Counted from the stretch's first letter, positions 17,837 to 27,912 are shown. The stretch: DNA of 64,000 nt from Yoonia vestfoldensis DSM 16212 (GCF_000382265.1 NZ_KB907984.1:62001-126000); one strand, 5' to 3'. Numbers and translations: made by a program. Notes: generated by a model from the letters alone, not told the origin.

Positions 17837-18859
17837 ATGACCAAGATCAGAAACATGGAGGAATTCGCCCGCCTGTCGGGGATTTCCCGCCCGACCGTGT
17901 CGAAATACTTCAACGACCCGTCCAGCGTGCGCCCGACAACGCGCGAAAAGATCGAAAAGGCGCTGGGCGAATTCGACTATCGCCCGAACATCTTTGCGAT
18001 CAACCAGAACCGCAAACAGACACGCAATGTCGGGGTCGTCGTGCCGTATCTGGCGGACCCGTTCTTTGCTGAAATCGCGCGCAATATCGAACAGCGCTGC
18101 ATCGACGCGGGGTTCTGGCCGATCCTGTTCAGCGCCCATGGCGATCAGAAACTGGAAAACGACATTCTTGACAGCCTGCGGTCGCTGAAACCTGCGGGCG
18201 TGCTGCTGGCACCTTTGGGGCGCAGGTCGGACAAGTCAGAGATCGAAAGGTTCTGCAAGGATGTTCCCACCGTTCTGTTCGACAGTAACATCGAAGGGGT
18301 GGGTAAGGCGTTCATCGGGTCGGACAACGCCCAATTCGTGGGCCAGATCGTGCAATATTTGTGCCGCACCGGCGCGCCGCCGTGTTTCTTCGAGATGGAC
18401 CCTGTCAACCCGAACGCGAACAAGCGTCGCAATGCCTATCTTCAGATCATGGAACGGCTGGGCCACAATCCGCAGGTCCTCCGCGTGGCGGGGACGGGCT
18501 GGGAATTCGAACGCATCGCCTATGAAGGGGCGCTGCAAATCCTCGATGCGGGCCAGCACGAATCGAACACCGTTTTGTGCAGCAACGACCGTCTGGCGAT
18601 CGGGTTTCTGTCGGCCTGCTATGCGCGCGGCCTGCGTGTCGGGTTTGACGCAGGGTCGGCGATGCGGGTCGCGGGGATCGACGACCATCCGTTTTCGCGC
18701 TTTACCTGCCCGCCGCTGACCACCGTCGCGCAGGATTACGAAGCAGTGTCAAAGCGCGCCACGCAAACGCTTTTCCGGATGATCGAAGGGGAAACGCCTG
18801 CGCCTGACAGGCTTGAAATCCTGTTCGAGGGCAAGCTCGTGATGCGCGCATCAGCGTAA
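17837..18859 (+). CDS. LacI family transcriptional regulator of the polyol operon
   Basis: A 340-residue repressor. The LacI helix-turn-helix is at residues 5-25 (EEFARLSGISRPTVSKYFND) with hinge helix near 48-56 (FDYRPNIFAINQN). A type I periplasmic-binding-like effector domain follows (VGVVVPYLADPFFAEIAR near 65; RVAGIDDHPFSRFTCPPLTT near 279). It lies 90 nt ahead of smoE in the same direction, and a LacI-type palindrome stands right after its stop, so it very likely controls smoE-mtlK in response to a polyol or its ketose product. It also opens with SVRPTTREKIEKAL, the usual linker to the hinge. ATG 17837 is preferred; a GTG at 17810 would add nine residues before the domain. Confidence 0.9.
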   Translation: MTKIRNMEEFARLSGISRPTVSKYFNDPSSVRPTTREKIEKALGEFDYRPNIFAINQNRKQTRNVGVVVPYLADPFFAEIARNIEQRCIDAGFWPILFSAHGDQKLENDILDSLRSLKPAGVLLAPLGRRSDKSEIERFCKDVPTVLFDSNIEGVGKAFIGSDNAQFVGQIVQYLCRTGAPPCFFEMDPVNPNANKRRNAYLQIMERLGHNPQVLRVAGTGWEFERIAYEGALQILDAGQHESNTVLCSNDRLAIGFLSACYARGLRVGFDAGSAMRVAGIDDHPFSRFTCPPLTTVAQDYEAVSKRATQTLFRMIEGETPAPDRLEILFEGKLVMRASA

Positions 18860-18879
18860 AAGTTTACGCGCGCAAAATT
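18860..18879 (+). promoter_or_regulatory. Probable LacI-family operator upstream of smoE
   Basis: AAGTTTACGCGCGCAAAATT is an imperfect dyad centred between 18869 and 18870, with TTTACGC opposing GCGCAAA and a CpG-rich centre, as LacI-family operators usually have. It starts 1 nt after the LacI stop codon and about 70 nt before smoE. A TTGACG hexamer at 18884-18889 just downstream may be the -35 element; no clean -10 was seen. Confidence 0.55.
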
Positions 18880-18949
18880 ATGATTGACGTCGCGTGACTA
18901 TTTATCCTAGCCTGCGCCCATCATCTATTGATCCTAGGGAGGAGTTCGG

Positions 18950-20263
18950 ATGTCTATCAAAACGTCACTCGGTCTGGCGAGTGCGCTGGCCATTGCTGCC
19001 GCTTCGGCAAGCTTTGCGCAGTCGCCGTCAGGGACCGTCACCATCGCGACCGTGAACAACGGCGACATGATCCGCATGCAGGGCCTGACGGCGGATTTCA
19101 ACGCAAAATACCCCGATATCACGCTGGAATGGGTCACGCTGGAAGAAAACGTGCTGCGCCAGCGCGTGACGCAGGACGTGGCCACCAACGGCGGCCAGTT
19201 CGACGTGATGACCATCGGCACTTACGAGGTTCCGATCTGGGGCGCGAATGGCTGGCTTGTGTCGCTTGACGATCTGCCCGCCGAATGGAACGCGGACGAT
19301 CTGCTGCCCGCGATCCGCGACGGCCTGACCGTGGATGGTTCGCTTTATGCGGCACCTTTCTATGGCGAAAGCTCGATGGTGATGTATCGCACCGACCTGA
19401 TGGAAGCCGCCGGTCTGGACATGCCCGATGCACCGACTTGGGACTTCATCCGCGAAGCTGCCGCCGCCATGACAGAAGGCGATGTCTATGGCATCTGCCT
19501 GCGTGGCAAGGCCGGCTGGGGCGAGAACATGGCGTTTCTGACCGCCATGTCCAACAGCTTTGGCGCGCGCTGGTTCGACATGGACTGGAACGCCCAGTTC
19601 GACAGCCCCGAATGGGCCGAGACGCTGACCTTCTACAACGATCTGATGACCAACTACGGTCCTCCGGGTGCGGCGACCAACGGGTTCAACGAAAACCTGA
19701 CGCTGTTCCAACAGGGGCGCTGCGGCATGTGGATCGACGCGACCGTTGCGGCCAGTTTCGTCACCAACCCCAATGATTCCACCGTGGCCGATTCTGTCGG
19801 GTTCGCGCTGGCACCGGACAACGGCTTGGGCCGTCGCGGCAACTGGCTTTGGGCATGGTCGTTGGCCGTTCCTGCCGGATCGCAATCGACCGAGGCTGCA
19901 AAAGCCTTCATCGCTTGGGCCACCAGCAGCGACTATACCGCACTTGTCGCTGAAAACGAAGGTTGGGCCAACGTTCCACCGGGCACACGCACCTCGCTTT
20001 ACGAAAACGCTGACTATCTGGCGGCAGCCCCCTTTGCCGAGATGACGTTGCAGTCGATCAATTCGGCTGACCCGACATCGCCCAGCATTCAGGACGTGCC
20101 CTATACAGGCGTGCAATTCGTGGCGATCCCCGAATTTGCAGGGATTGCGACCGAAGTGGGACAAGAGTTCGCCAATATGCTGGCTGGCCAGCAGACCGTC
20201 GAACAGGCACTGGCCAACGCCCAGGCGCTGACCACCGATGCCATGGAAGCAGCAGGCTACTAG
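18950..20263 (+). CDS. smoE: Sorbitol/mannitol ABC transporter substrate-binding protein
   Basis: A 437-residue periplasmic receptor of the carbohydrate ABC family (SBP type 1). The signal peptide is GLASALAIAAASASFAQ (cleavage after SFA near residue 23). The mature protein has the family's pattern of DVMTIGTYEVPIWGANGWL near 84 and FQQGRCGMWIDATVAASF near 248. The length and operon order match the Rhodobacter smoE locus, which takes up sorbitol, mannitol and related polyols; substrate assignment rests mainly on the dehydrogenases downstream. GGAGGAG lies ahead of the ATG. A strong hairpin-plus-T terminator follows within the operon, so this gene is probably made in excess over the membrane components. 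Confidence 0.9.
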   Translation: MSIKTSLGLASALAIAAASASFAQSPSGTVTIATVNNGDMIRMQGLTADFNAKYPDITLEWVTLEENVLRQRVTQDVATNGGQFDVMTIGTYEVPIWGANGWLVSLDDLPAEWNADDLLPAIRDGLTVDGSLYAAPFYGESSMVMYRTDLMEAAGLDMPDAPTWDFIREAAAAMTEGDVYGICLRGKAGWGENMAFLTAMSNSFGARWFDMDWNAQFDSPEWAETLTFYNDLMTNYGPPGAATNGFNENLTLFQQGRCGMWIDATVAASFVTNPNDSTVADSVGFALAPDNGLGRRGNWLWAWSLAVPAGSQSTEAAKAFIAWATSSDYTALVAENEGWANVPPGTRTSLYENADYLAAAPFAEMTLQSINSADPTSPSIQDVPYTGVQFVAIPEFAGIATEVGQEFANMLAGQQTVEQALANAQALTTDAMEAAGY

Positions 20264-20278
20264 GCTTTCCTCCCCCTG

Positions 20279-20313
20279 CCAGAGGGGTTGCGTCAACACC
20301 CCTCTGGTTTTTT
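20279..20313 (+). terminator. Intra-operon intrinsic terminator/attenuator between smoE and smoF
   Basis: A perfect 10-bp stem (CCAGAGGGGT at 20279-20288 pairing with ACCCCTCTGG at 20298-20307) with a 9-nt loop is followed by six T. The next gene starts only 29 nt later in the same direction. This is a classic arrangement for lowering permease expression relative to binding protein. Confidence 0.85.
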
Positions 20314-20341
20314 CCCGCCGTCATGCAAAAGGGTCAGAGCC

Positions 20342-21208
20342 ATGTCGACCAAGGCTTCTCGCAATGCTGCACGCCTGATGCTGGCACCAGCCGTCATCCT
20401 GCTTCTGGGCTGGATGCTGGTGCCGCTGACCATGACGGTGCTGTTTTCCTTTCAACGCTATCTGCCGATGCGCGGCGGGTTCCAAGGCTGGGTCGGGTTC
20501 GAGAATTACGCCAGTTTCGTGACCTCCAGCGCGTTCTGGCCTTCTGTCGTGACCACGCTGGTCATTGTCGGGTCGGTGCTGGTGATTACTGTCGTGCTTG
20601 GCGTAGTGCTGGCCATTCTTCTGGACCAGCCAATGTGGGGGCAGGGGATCGTGCGGATTCTGGTGATCGCGCCGTTTTTCGTGATGCCTACGGTGTCGGC
20701 GCTGGTTTGGAAGAACATGTTCATGGATCCGGTGAACGGGCTGTTCTCGCATCTGTCGCGGTTCTTTGGTGCGGAGCCTGTGTTGTGGTTGTCCGAGGCG
20801 TCGATGCCTTCGATCATCCTGATCGTGTCGTGGCAATGGTTGCCCTTCGCCACGCTGATCCTGCTGACCGCGATCCAGTCGCTGGACAGCGAACAACAGG
20901 AAGCCGCCGAAATGGATGGCGCAGGCCCGTTCAGCCGCTTTTTCTTTATCACGCTGCCGCATCTGTCGCGCGCGATCACCATCGTGATCCTGATCCAGAC
21001 GATCTTTCTGCTGGCGATCTTCGCTGAAATCTTTGTCACCACCCAAGGCGCCTTCGGGACCCGCACGCTGACCTATCTGATCTACCAGCGCGTGCTGGAA
21101 AGCCAGAACGTGGGCCTTGGGTCTGCGGGTGGGGTCTATGCGATCATCCTCGCCAATATCGTGGCGCTGTTCCTGATGCGCATCGTCGGCAAGAACCTGG
21201 ACCGGTAG
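20342..21208 (+). CDS. smoF: Polyol ABC transporter permease 1
   Basis: A 288-residue inner-membrane permease of the MalF/UgpA type with six predicted membrane segments (LMLAPAVILLLGWMLVPL near 11, then near 70, 103, 155, 205 and 260). The EAA loop that docks the ATPase reads EEAAEMDGAG-like (QQEAAEMDGAGPFSRFFFITL near 188). ATG 20342 is chosen because AAAGGGTCAGAGCC precedes it; the longer frame would translate the terminator hairpin. It works with smoG, smoK and smoE. Confidence 0.92.
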   Translation: MSTKASRNAARLMLAPAVILLLGWMLVPLTMTVLFSFQRYLPMRGGFQGWVGFENYASFVTSSAFWPSVVTTLVIVGSVLVITVVLGVVLAILLDQPMWGQGIVRILVIAPFFVMPTVSALVWKNMFMDPVNGLFSHLSRFFGAEPVLWLSEASMPSIILIVSWQWLPFATLILLTAIQSLDSEQQEAAEMDGAGPFSRFFFITLPHLSRAITIVILIQTIFLLAIFAEIFVTTQGAFGTRTLTYLIYQRVLESQNVGLGSAGGVYAIILANIVALFLMRIVGKNLDR

Positions 21209-21217
21209 GGAATAGTC

Positions 21218-22048
21218 ATGGCACGCACCGTCACCACCACCCGCAAATCGGTCAATACCGCGCTCGCATGGGCCATCGGATTGCTGATCTTTTTCCCGAT
21301 CCTCTGGACCGTCCTGACCAGTTTCAAGACCGAAGCTCAGGCCGTCTCCGACCCGCCCGTGTGGCTCTTTTTCGACTGGACGCTGGACAATTACCGCACC
21401 GTTCTGGACCGGTCCGACTACGCACGTTTCCTGTGGAATTCGATCTTCATCGCGGGCGGGTCGACCGTTCTGGGGCTGCTTATCGCGGTGCCTGCGGCCT
21501 GGTCGATGGCCTTTGTGCCATCGCACCGGACCAAGGATATCCTGCTGTGGATGCTGTCGACCAAGATGCTGCCTGCGGTCGGTGTGATCTATCCGATCTA
21601 CCTGATCTTCATCAAAATGGGCCTGCTGGATACCCGCACAGGGCTAGTCGTGATCCTGATGCTGATCAATCTGCCGATCATCATCTGGATGCTTTACACC
21701 TACTTCAAGGAAATCCCCGGCGAGATCTTGGAGGCCGCCCGCATGGACGGCGCTGGATTGCGCAATGAGATCACCTATGTCCTGCTGCCGATGGCCTTGC
21801 CCGGTATCGCGTCTACCGCTTTGCTGAACCTGATCCTGGCCTGGAACGAGGCGTTCTGGACGCTCAACCTGACCGCCGCGAATGCCGCGCCATTGACCGC
21901 CTTTATCGCCAGCTATTCCAGCCCCGAAGGCCTGTTCTACGCCAAACTCTCTGCCGCGTCGACGATGGCGATTGCGCCGATCCTGATCCTTGGCTGGTTC
22001 AGCCAGAAACAACTTGTGCGCGGCCTGACCTTCGGCGCGGTGAAATAA
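21218..22048 (+). CDS. smoG: Polyol ABC transporter permease 2
   Basis: A 276-residue MalG-type partner permease with six membrane segments (NTALAWAIGLLIFFPILWTV near 11 and five more). The EAA motif is EILEAARMDGAGLRNEITYV near 169. The amphipathic periplasmic stretch AQAVSDPPVWLFFDWTLDNY is typical of this subfamily. It begins 9 nt after smoF and is followed 12 nt later by the ATPase gene. Confidence 0.92.
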   Translation: MARTVTTTRKSVNTALAWAIGLLIFFPILWTVLTSFKTEAQAVSDPPVWLFFDWTLDNYRTVLDRSDYARFLWNSIFIAGGSTVLGLLIAVPAAWSMAFVPSHRTKDILLWMLSTKMLPAVGVIYPIYLIFIKMGLLDTRTGLVVILMLINLPIIIWMLYTYFKEIPGEILEAARMDGAGLRNEITYVLLPMALPGIASTALLNLILAWNEAFWTLNLTAANAAPLTAFIASYSSPEGLFYAKLSAASTMAIAPILILGWFSQKQLVRGLTFGAVK

Positions 22049-22060
22049 GGAGCCTGACCC

Positions 22061-23065
22061 ATGGGACGCATCGTTCTGAAAGACGTGACCAAAGCCTTTG
22101 GCGATGTCACCGTCATCCCCCCCCTGAACCTGACCATCGAGGATGGCGAATTCACCGTCTTTGTCGGGCCGTCGGGTTGCGGGAAATCCACGCTGTTGCG
22201 CCTGATCGCGGGGCTGGAGGATGTGACCTCTGGCCGGATCGAGATTGACGGGGTCGAGGCGACAGCCGCCCCGCCCTCCAAACGCGGGCTGGCGATGGTG
22301 TTTCAATCCTATGCGCTTTACCCGCATATGACGGTGCGCAAGAACATCGCCTTTCCCTTGCGCATGGCGGGGATGGACAAGGCGGAACAGGACCGGCGCA
22401 TCGCGCAGGCCGCATCCGTGCTGAACCTGACCGATTATCTGGACCGCCGTCCGGGGCAATTGTCGGGCGGGCAGCGCCAGCGCGTCGCCATTGGCCGCGC
22501 TATCGTGCGCGAACCGTCGGCGTTTTTGTTCGACGAACCCCTGTCCAACCTTGATGCCGCCCTGCGTGTCGGCATGCGGCTGGAGATCAGCGAACTGCAC
22601 ACACGGCTGAAAACCACGATGGTCTATGTCACCCATGATCAGGTCGAGGCGATGACGATGGCCGACAAGATCGTCGTGCTGCGCGCGGGCCATATCGAAC
22701 AGGTGGGCGCGCCGCTCGATCTTTACCGTGCGCCGCGCAACCTGTTTGTGGCGGGCTTTATCGGGTCGCCGCGGATGAATTTCATCGGGGGGGCCGAAGC
22801 TGCAAAACACAACGCCCACACCATCGGTATCCGCCCCGAACATATCGCGGTGTCGGCAGAGGCGGGGGAATGGTCCGGCGTTGTCGGCGTGTCCGAACAT
22901 CTGGGGTCGGACACATTCTTTCACGTCCACCAGACCGGATTGGCCGATGTGATCACCGTGCGTGCCGATGGCGAGGTCGGGTTCCGCCACGGAGACCGCA
23001 TCTACCTGACACCGCGCGCCGATGTCATCCACCGCTTTGACGAAACAGGGTTGCGCATCGCATGA
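22061..23065 (+). CDS. smoK: Polyol ABC transporter ATP-binding protein (UgpC/MsmK type)
   Basis: A 334-residue ATPase. Walker A is [12 protein letters not shown] near 37, the Q-loop is in [13 protein letters not shown] near 80, the signature is [14 protein letters not shown] near 133, Walker B is [14 protein letters not shown] near 151 and the switch His is in [10 protein letters not shown] near 190. The C-terminal OB-like MalK regulatory domain ([15 protein letters not shown] near 258) is present but short. AAGGAGCC lies ahead of the ATG. The stop overlaps the smoS start by 4 nt (ATGA), indicating coupled translation. Confidence 0.95.
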   Translation: MGRIVLKDVTKAFGDVTVIPPLNLTIEDGEFTVFVGPSGCGKSTLLRLIAGLEDVTSGRIEIDGVEATAAPPSKRGLAMVFQSYALYPHMTVRKNIAFPLRMAGMDKAEQDRRIAQAASVLNLTDYLDRRPGQLSGGQRQRVAIGRAIVREPSAFLFDEPLSNLDAALRVGMRLEISELHTRLKTTMVYVTHDQVEAMTMADKIVVLRAGHIEQVGAPLDLYRAPRNLFVAGFIGSPRMNFIGGAEAAKHNAHTIGIRPEHIAVSAEAGEWSGVVGVSEHLGSDTFFHVHQTGLADVITVRADGEVGFRHGDRIYLTPRADVIHRFDETGLRIA

Positions 23066-23835
23066 CACGACTGACAGGAAAAACCGCGCTGATCACCGGG
23101 GCCGCACGCGGCATCGGGTTGGCCTTTGCGGAACGCTATATCGCCGAAGGTGCGCGCGTCGCGCTGGCCGATATCGACTTTGCCCGTGCACAGGCCGAGG
23201 CCGCCCGTCTGGGCGACGCCGCCTTTGCCGTGCAGATGGACGTGACCGATCAGACCAGCATCGACAGCGCGGTTGATGCCACCGTGGCGCATTGCGGGCA
23301 GATCGACATCCTGATCAACAATGCCGCAATCTTCACTGCCGCGCCCATTGCAGAGATCAGCAGAGACGATTTTGCACGCTGCTTTGATATCAACGTCGCT
23401 GGCACCCTGTTCACGATGCAGGCCGTCGCCCGCCACATGATCGCGCGCGGTCAAGGCGGCAAGATCATCAACATGGCGTCGCAAGCAGGGCGACGGGGCG
23501 AGGCGCTGGTCGCTGTCTATTGCGCGACCAAGGCTGCCGTCATCAGCCTGACCCAATCGGCAGGGCTGAACCTGATCGCGCATGGCATCAACGTCAACGC
23601 CATCGCTCCCGGTGTCGTCGACGGCGAACATTGGGACGGGGTGGATGCCTTTTTCGCCAAATACGAAAACAAGGCACCGGGCCAGAAGAAACGCGAAGTC
23701 GGTGCCGCCGTTCCCTATGGCCGTATGGGCACCGCGCAGGACCTGACCAGCATGGCCGTCTTCCTTGCCTCGGCTGAGGCGGATTACATCGTCGCCCAGA
23801 CCTATAACGTGGACGGTGGCCAATGGATGAGCTGA
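23062..23835 (+). CDS. smoS: Sorbitol dehydrogenase (SDR), L-iditol 2-dehydrogenase type
   Basis: A 257-residue NAD-dependent SDR that oxidises D-glucitol to D-fructose. The NAD loop is [15 protein letters not shown] near 11. The catalytic Ser is in [16 protein letters not shown] near 139 and the Tyr-Lys pair in [16 protein letters not shown] near 153. The C-terminus ends [16 protein letters not shown]. The segments [20 protein letters not shown] and AAVPYGRMG are close to what I recall of Rhodobacter sphaeroides SmoS, so the assignment is strong. It overlaps smoK by 4 nt and mtlK by 13 nt. Confidence 0.95.
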   Translation: MTRLTGKTALITGAARGIGLAFAERYIAEGARVALADIDFARAQAEAARLGDAAFAVQMDVTDQTSIDSAVDATVAHCGQIDILINNAAIFTAAPIAEISRDDFARCFDINVAGTLFTMQAVARHMIARGQGGKIINMASQAGRRGEALVAVYCATKAAVISLTQSAGLNLIAHGINVNAIAPGVVDGEHWDGVDAFFAKYENKAPGQKKREVGAAVPYGRMGTAQDLTSMAVFLASAEADYIVAQTYNVDGGQWMS

Positions 23836-25295
23836 CAAAGCTGTCGCTGGCGACTTTGGGCGCGTTACCCGCTGGCGTGCAGGCCCCGACCTATGCGCGC
23901 GCCGACCTGTCGCCCGGGATCGTGCATATCGGGCTTGGCAATTTCCACCGCGCACATCAGGCATGGTACACGCACCGGCTGATGCAGATGGGGCTGGCCC
24001 ATGACTGGGCGATCATCGGCGCAGGTGTGCGCGCCGGTGACGCCGCGATGCGCGACAGGCTGTTGGCGCAGGATTGCCTGACGACGCTGATCGCGCTCGA
24101 CCCTTCGGGCAAATCGGCCGAGGTGACGGGGGCGATGGTCGATTTCCTGCCCGTAGAGGCGGACAACGCCGCCCTGATCGCGCGGATGGCGCAGCCTGAT
24201 ATCCGCATCGTGTCGCTGACCGTGACCGAAGGCGGCTATTACATCGACGCGGCGACTGGCGGGCTGGACACCACCCACCCCGATATCCGCCATGACGCCG
24301 CCCATCCGCAGTCTCCGCGCACGGCCTTTGGCGCGATGGTCGCGGCTCTTGCGCAACGGCGGACGCGAGGGACCGGCCCGTTCACCGGCCTGTGCTGCGA
24401 CAACCTGCAAGGCAACGGCGCAATCTTGCGGCAGACCGTCGTGGGCTTGGCGCGCCTGTCGGACCCCGATCTTGCCGCGTGGATCGACAGGGCGTGCAGT
24501 TTCCCCAATGCGATGGTCGATTGCATTGTCCCCGCCACCGGCCCGCATGAGGTGGCGCTGGCGCAGTCTTTCGGCATCGACGACGCAGCACCCGTCACAC
24601 ATGAAAACTTTCGCCAATGGGTGATCGAGGATCACTTCTGCGCAGGCCGCCCCGACTGGGACCGCGCGGGCGCAACCTTTGCCGCCGATGTGCATGCGCA
24701 TGAGACGATGAAGATCCGCATCCTGAACGGCGGGCATCAGGTGATCTGCGGTGCAGGTGAACTGCTGGGCCTTGGCACCATTGCCGCGACGATGGCGCAT
24801 CCCGGCATCCGCGCATTGTTCCACCGCATTGCGGAACAGGAGATCGCACCCCACGTCGCCCCCGTGCCCGGCCAGACGCCTAGCGCCTATATCGACCTGA
24901 TCGCGCGGCGTTTCGCAAATCCCGAAATCGCGGATACCACACGCCGTGTCGCTTTTGACGGGTCGAGCCGCCATGCGGGGTTCATCGTGCCGTCGATCCG
25001 CGACGGTCTGGCGCGCGGCACACCGGTTGCGGGGCTGGCGCTGGTGTCGGCGATCTGGGCGCGTTATTGCCTTGGCCGGACCGAGGATGGCACTCCGATC
25101 GCCCCGAACGACCCCGCTTGGCCTGCCTTGCAGGCCGCAGCGCTCGAGGCGCAATCGCGGCCCATGGCGTGGCTCGAACAGCGCAGCATCTATGGCGACC
25201 TGAAAGACGCCCCGCGTTTTGCCGAAGCCTTCGTCACCGCTTACCAGCAGTTGCAGACCGCCGGAGTGCAAGCCACGATCGCCGTATTCGCATAG
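23823..25295 (+). CDS. mtlK: Mannitol 2-dehydrogenase (polyol long-chain dehydrogenase)
   Basis: A 490-residue zinc-independent polyol dehydrogenase that oxidises D-mannitol to D-fructose (also D-arabitol to xylulose in relatives). The N-terminal Rossmann start is IVHIGLGNFHRAHQAWYTHR near 32. The catalytic lysine motif is MKIRILNGGHQVICGAGE near 297, with the Lys, Asn and His in the conserved spacing. The C-terminal helical domain is complete. It overlaps smoS by 13 nt and closes the operon. In R. sphaeroides, as I recall, a sugar kinase follows; none is present here, so fructose must be phosphorylated by an enzyme encoded elsewhere. Confidence 0.95.
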   Translation: MDELTKLSLATLGALPAGVQAPTYARADLSPGIVHIGLGNFHRAHQAWYTHRLMQMGLAHDWAIIGAGVRAGDAAMRDRLLAQDCLTTLIALDPSGKSAEVTGAMVDFLPVEADNAALIARMAQPDIRIVSLTVTEGGYYIDAATGGLDTTHPDIRHDAAHPQSPRTAFGAMVAALAQRRTRGTGPFTGLCCDNLQGNGAILRQTVVGLARLSDPDLAAWIDRACSFPNAMVDCIVPATGPHEVALAQSFGIDDAAPVTHENFRQWVIEDHFCAGRPDWDRAGATFAADVHAHETMKIRILNGGHQVICGAGELLGLGTIAATMAHPGIRALFHRIAEQEIAPHVAPVPGQTPSAYIDLIARRFANPEIADTTRRVAFDGSSRHAGFIVPSIRDGLARGTPVAGLALVSAIWARYCLGRTEDGTPIAPNDPAWPALQAAALEAQSRPMAWLEQRSIYGDLKDAPRFAEAFVTAYQQLQTAGVQATIAVFA

Positions 25296-25301
25296 GTCGG
25301 G

Positions 25302-26051
<750 letters not shown>

Positions 26052-26055
26052 CTCG

Positions 26056-26946
26056 TCATCCGGCGATTTGCAGGCGCCGTTCGCGGTCGCGCCGTGTCAG
26101 GTAATCCGCCAGCCGCGCCATCGGGATGGTCGCCAGCAGGAACAGCCCCGCCGCCACGATCAGCGACGAATAATTGAAGGTCGAGGCGGTATAGATTTGC
26201 GCCTCGCGCACGGCATCGCGCACGCCGATGACGGACAACAGCGCCACGTCCTTTTGCAAGGCGACGACGATGTTCATCAGCGCGGGCACCACGTTGCGCA
26301 GCGCTTGCGGCAGGATCGCATAGCGCAAGGTCTGCCATTCGCTGAGCCCGAGCGACTTTGCCGCTGCGCGCTGGCCTTGGTGGACCGCGTCGATCCCGGA
26401 TCGGTAGATTTCCGCAACATAGGCCGCATAGCTGAGAACCATGGCGACGCCACCCCAGAACAGCCCGGAATTGGGCAAGCCCGGCAGGTTCAGCGCCGGG
26501 ATGCCAAAGCCGAACAGCAGCACCAGCAGCAACGCGGGAACGCCCCGAAAAATGTCGATGTAGATCACCACCATCAACCGGAACGGCGCGCACCACGGTG
26601 CACGCAAGGACCGCACGACCGCAAGCACCAGCGCCCAGACCAGCACACAGGCCAGCACCGTCAGCCAGACCTGCATGTTCACCCAGAACCCTTGAAGCAC
26701 GCGCGGAAAGGCCGCGACCATGGCGTCGAGATTGAAGAATTGCAGTTTGATCCGTGGCCATTGTTCAGCCGAGGTGACGGTCCAGCCGATCAGGCCGAAC
26801 ACCACGACAAAGCTGAACAGCCCGATCGCTGTCGGGGCTGCCGCTGCCTTCCAGTCGAAACCGCGCCGTGGCGGCGGCGGGGGTGGTCCCCGCCGCGTCG
26901 GATCATTGGCCGCACCATGTGGCGCGGCGACAGGTCTGTTGGTCAT
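26056..26946 (-). CDS. Amino acid ABC transporter permease (HisM/GlnP family)
   Basis: A 296-residue permease. The N-terminus is a proline- and arginine-rich cytoplasmic tail ([15 protein letters not shown]) longer than in most relatives. TM1 follows at about 38-55 ([15 protein letters not shown]), then a periplasmic loop and four more segments. The family motif that contacts the ATPase is [20 protein letters not shown] near 175, followed by the family's [20 protein letters not shown]. It overlaps the binding-protein stop by 4 nt. It is probably a homodimer, as only one permease gene is present. Confidence 0.92.
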   Translation of the reverse strand: MTNRPVAAPHGAANDPTRRGPPPPPPRRGFDWKAAAAPTAIGLFSFVVVFGLIGWTVTSAEQWPRIKLQFFNLDAMVAAFPRVLQGFWVNMQVWLTVLACVLVWALVLAVVRSLRAPWCAPFRLMVVIYIDIFRGVPALLLVLLFGFGIPALNLPGLPNSGLFWGGVAMVLSYAAYVAEIYRSGIDAVHQGQRAAAKSLGLSEWQTLRYAILPQALRNVVPALMNIVVALQKDVALLSVIGVRDAVREAQIYTASTFNYSSLIVAAGLFLLATIPMARLADYLTRRDRERRLQIAG

Positions 26947-27788
26947 TCCGAGATGATCGGCAGATCCGGATCGGCGACCAGATAGGTCGCGATCAGTTCA
27001 TCGACGACACCGCGTGCGATGATCGCGCTCAGCGCTTCATCGACCCAAGGCACAAGCGGGCTGCCGAATTCGAACAGCAGGCCATGGCCGTTGTCGTTTT
27101 CGTCGGCGGGCACGAGTGCGACGATGCCTGCCTCGGGCACCTGCACGGCGGTCATGAACAGCGCCGTCGGCAAGGCAGCCAGCGTTGCGTCGATCTGACC
27201 TGCCTGCAACGCCTGGAACACGTCGACCTGTTCGTTGTAGATAGCGGCATCAGTCACGCCGAGGATGTTCACAAGGTAATCGTTATCGGTCGTTCCGATC
27301 ACGGCCCCCCAGCGCAGCCCGCGCAGGTCTTCGAAACTGGTAGCGGTTTCAGCGGCACTGCCGGGCAGGGCGATGACCGCCTTGTCGGGTTGGAAATAAA
27401 CCTGGCTGAAGCTGACGATCTCGGACCGTGCCTCGGTCACGGAAATCTGCTGGATGCCGAAATCATAGGGCTTGGCACCGGGCGCGATTGCCTGATCAAA
27501 AGTCTGGGCAACCCAGACGACCTGTTCGGGCGCAAAGCCCATTTCAGCGGCCAGTGCATAGACCAACCCATTCTCGAATCCCTCGCCGCCGGCGGGATCG
27601 TTGTTCAGCATCCATGGTGGATAGACCGGATCACCCGTGCCGACCGTCAGAAAGCCCGGCGTCGTCAGGCGCGGGTCCATCGGTGTGTTTTCCTGTGCGT
27701 TGGACATCAGCGGCAGCGCGGCCACAAGCGCGCCCGCGAACAACGCAAGCGCGCCGCGCCGCGCCGCGTTGATCATGTAGTCTGTCAT
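26943..27788 (-). CDS. ABC transporter substrate-binding protein (SBP type 3)
   Basis: A 281-residue periplasmic amino-acid-type receptor. The signal peptide is rich in Ala/Leu (GALALFAGALVAALPLMSNA, cleavage near residue 27). Family features are LTVGTGDPVYPPWM-like near 45, NDPAGGEGFENGLVYALAAEM near 60 and LRGLRWGAVIGTTDNDYLVN near 145. ATG 27788 is selected because AAAGGA stands 7 nt ahead; an upstream in-frame extension is not signal-like. It is the first gene of the three-gene operon, behind a leader containing a 10-bp inverted repeat. Confidence 0.9.
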   Translation of the reverse strand: MTDYMINAARRGALALFAGALVAALPLMSNAQENTPMDPRLTTPGFLTVGTGDPVYPPWMLNNDPAGGEGFENGLVYALAAEMGFAPEQVVWVAQTFDQAIAPGAKPYDFGIQQISVTEARSEIVSFSQVYFQPDKAVIALPGSAAETATSFEDLRGLRWGAVIGTTDNDYLVNILGVTDAAIYNEQVDVFQALQAGQIDATLAALPTALFMTAVQVPEAGIVALVPADENDNGHGLLFEFGSPLVPWVDEALSAIIARGVVDELIATYLVADPDLPIISE

Positions 27789-27881
27789 AAATGATCCTTT
27801 CATCTGTGCCGACATTCCCCAAGTGGCGTGCGGTTCCGGCAAAATCGCCTGCTTGCACGTCTTGGTCAAGCGCGATGCAAG

Positions 27882-27912
27882 GCGCTGGCGGCATTCAGGG
27901 GTCCGCCAGCGC
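27882..27912 (-). promoter_or_regulatory. 10-bp inverted repeat in the leader of the amino-acid ABC operon
   Basis: GCGCTGGCGG at 27882-27891 and CCGCCAGCGC at 27903-27912 are perfect complements separated by 11 nt, about 94 nt before the binding-protein ATG. No T-run follows on either strand. It could be a regulatory RNA hairpin, a dyad operator, or a 3'-end structure of the PQQ-dehydrogenase transcript upstream on the same strand. Confidence 0.4.
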
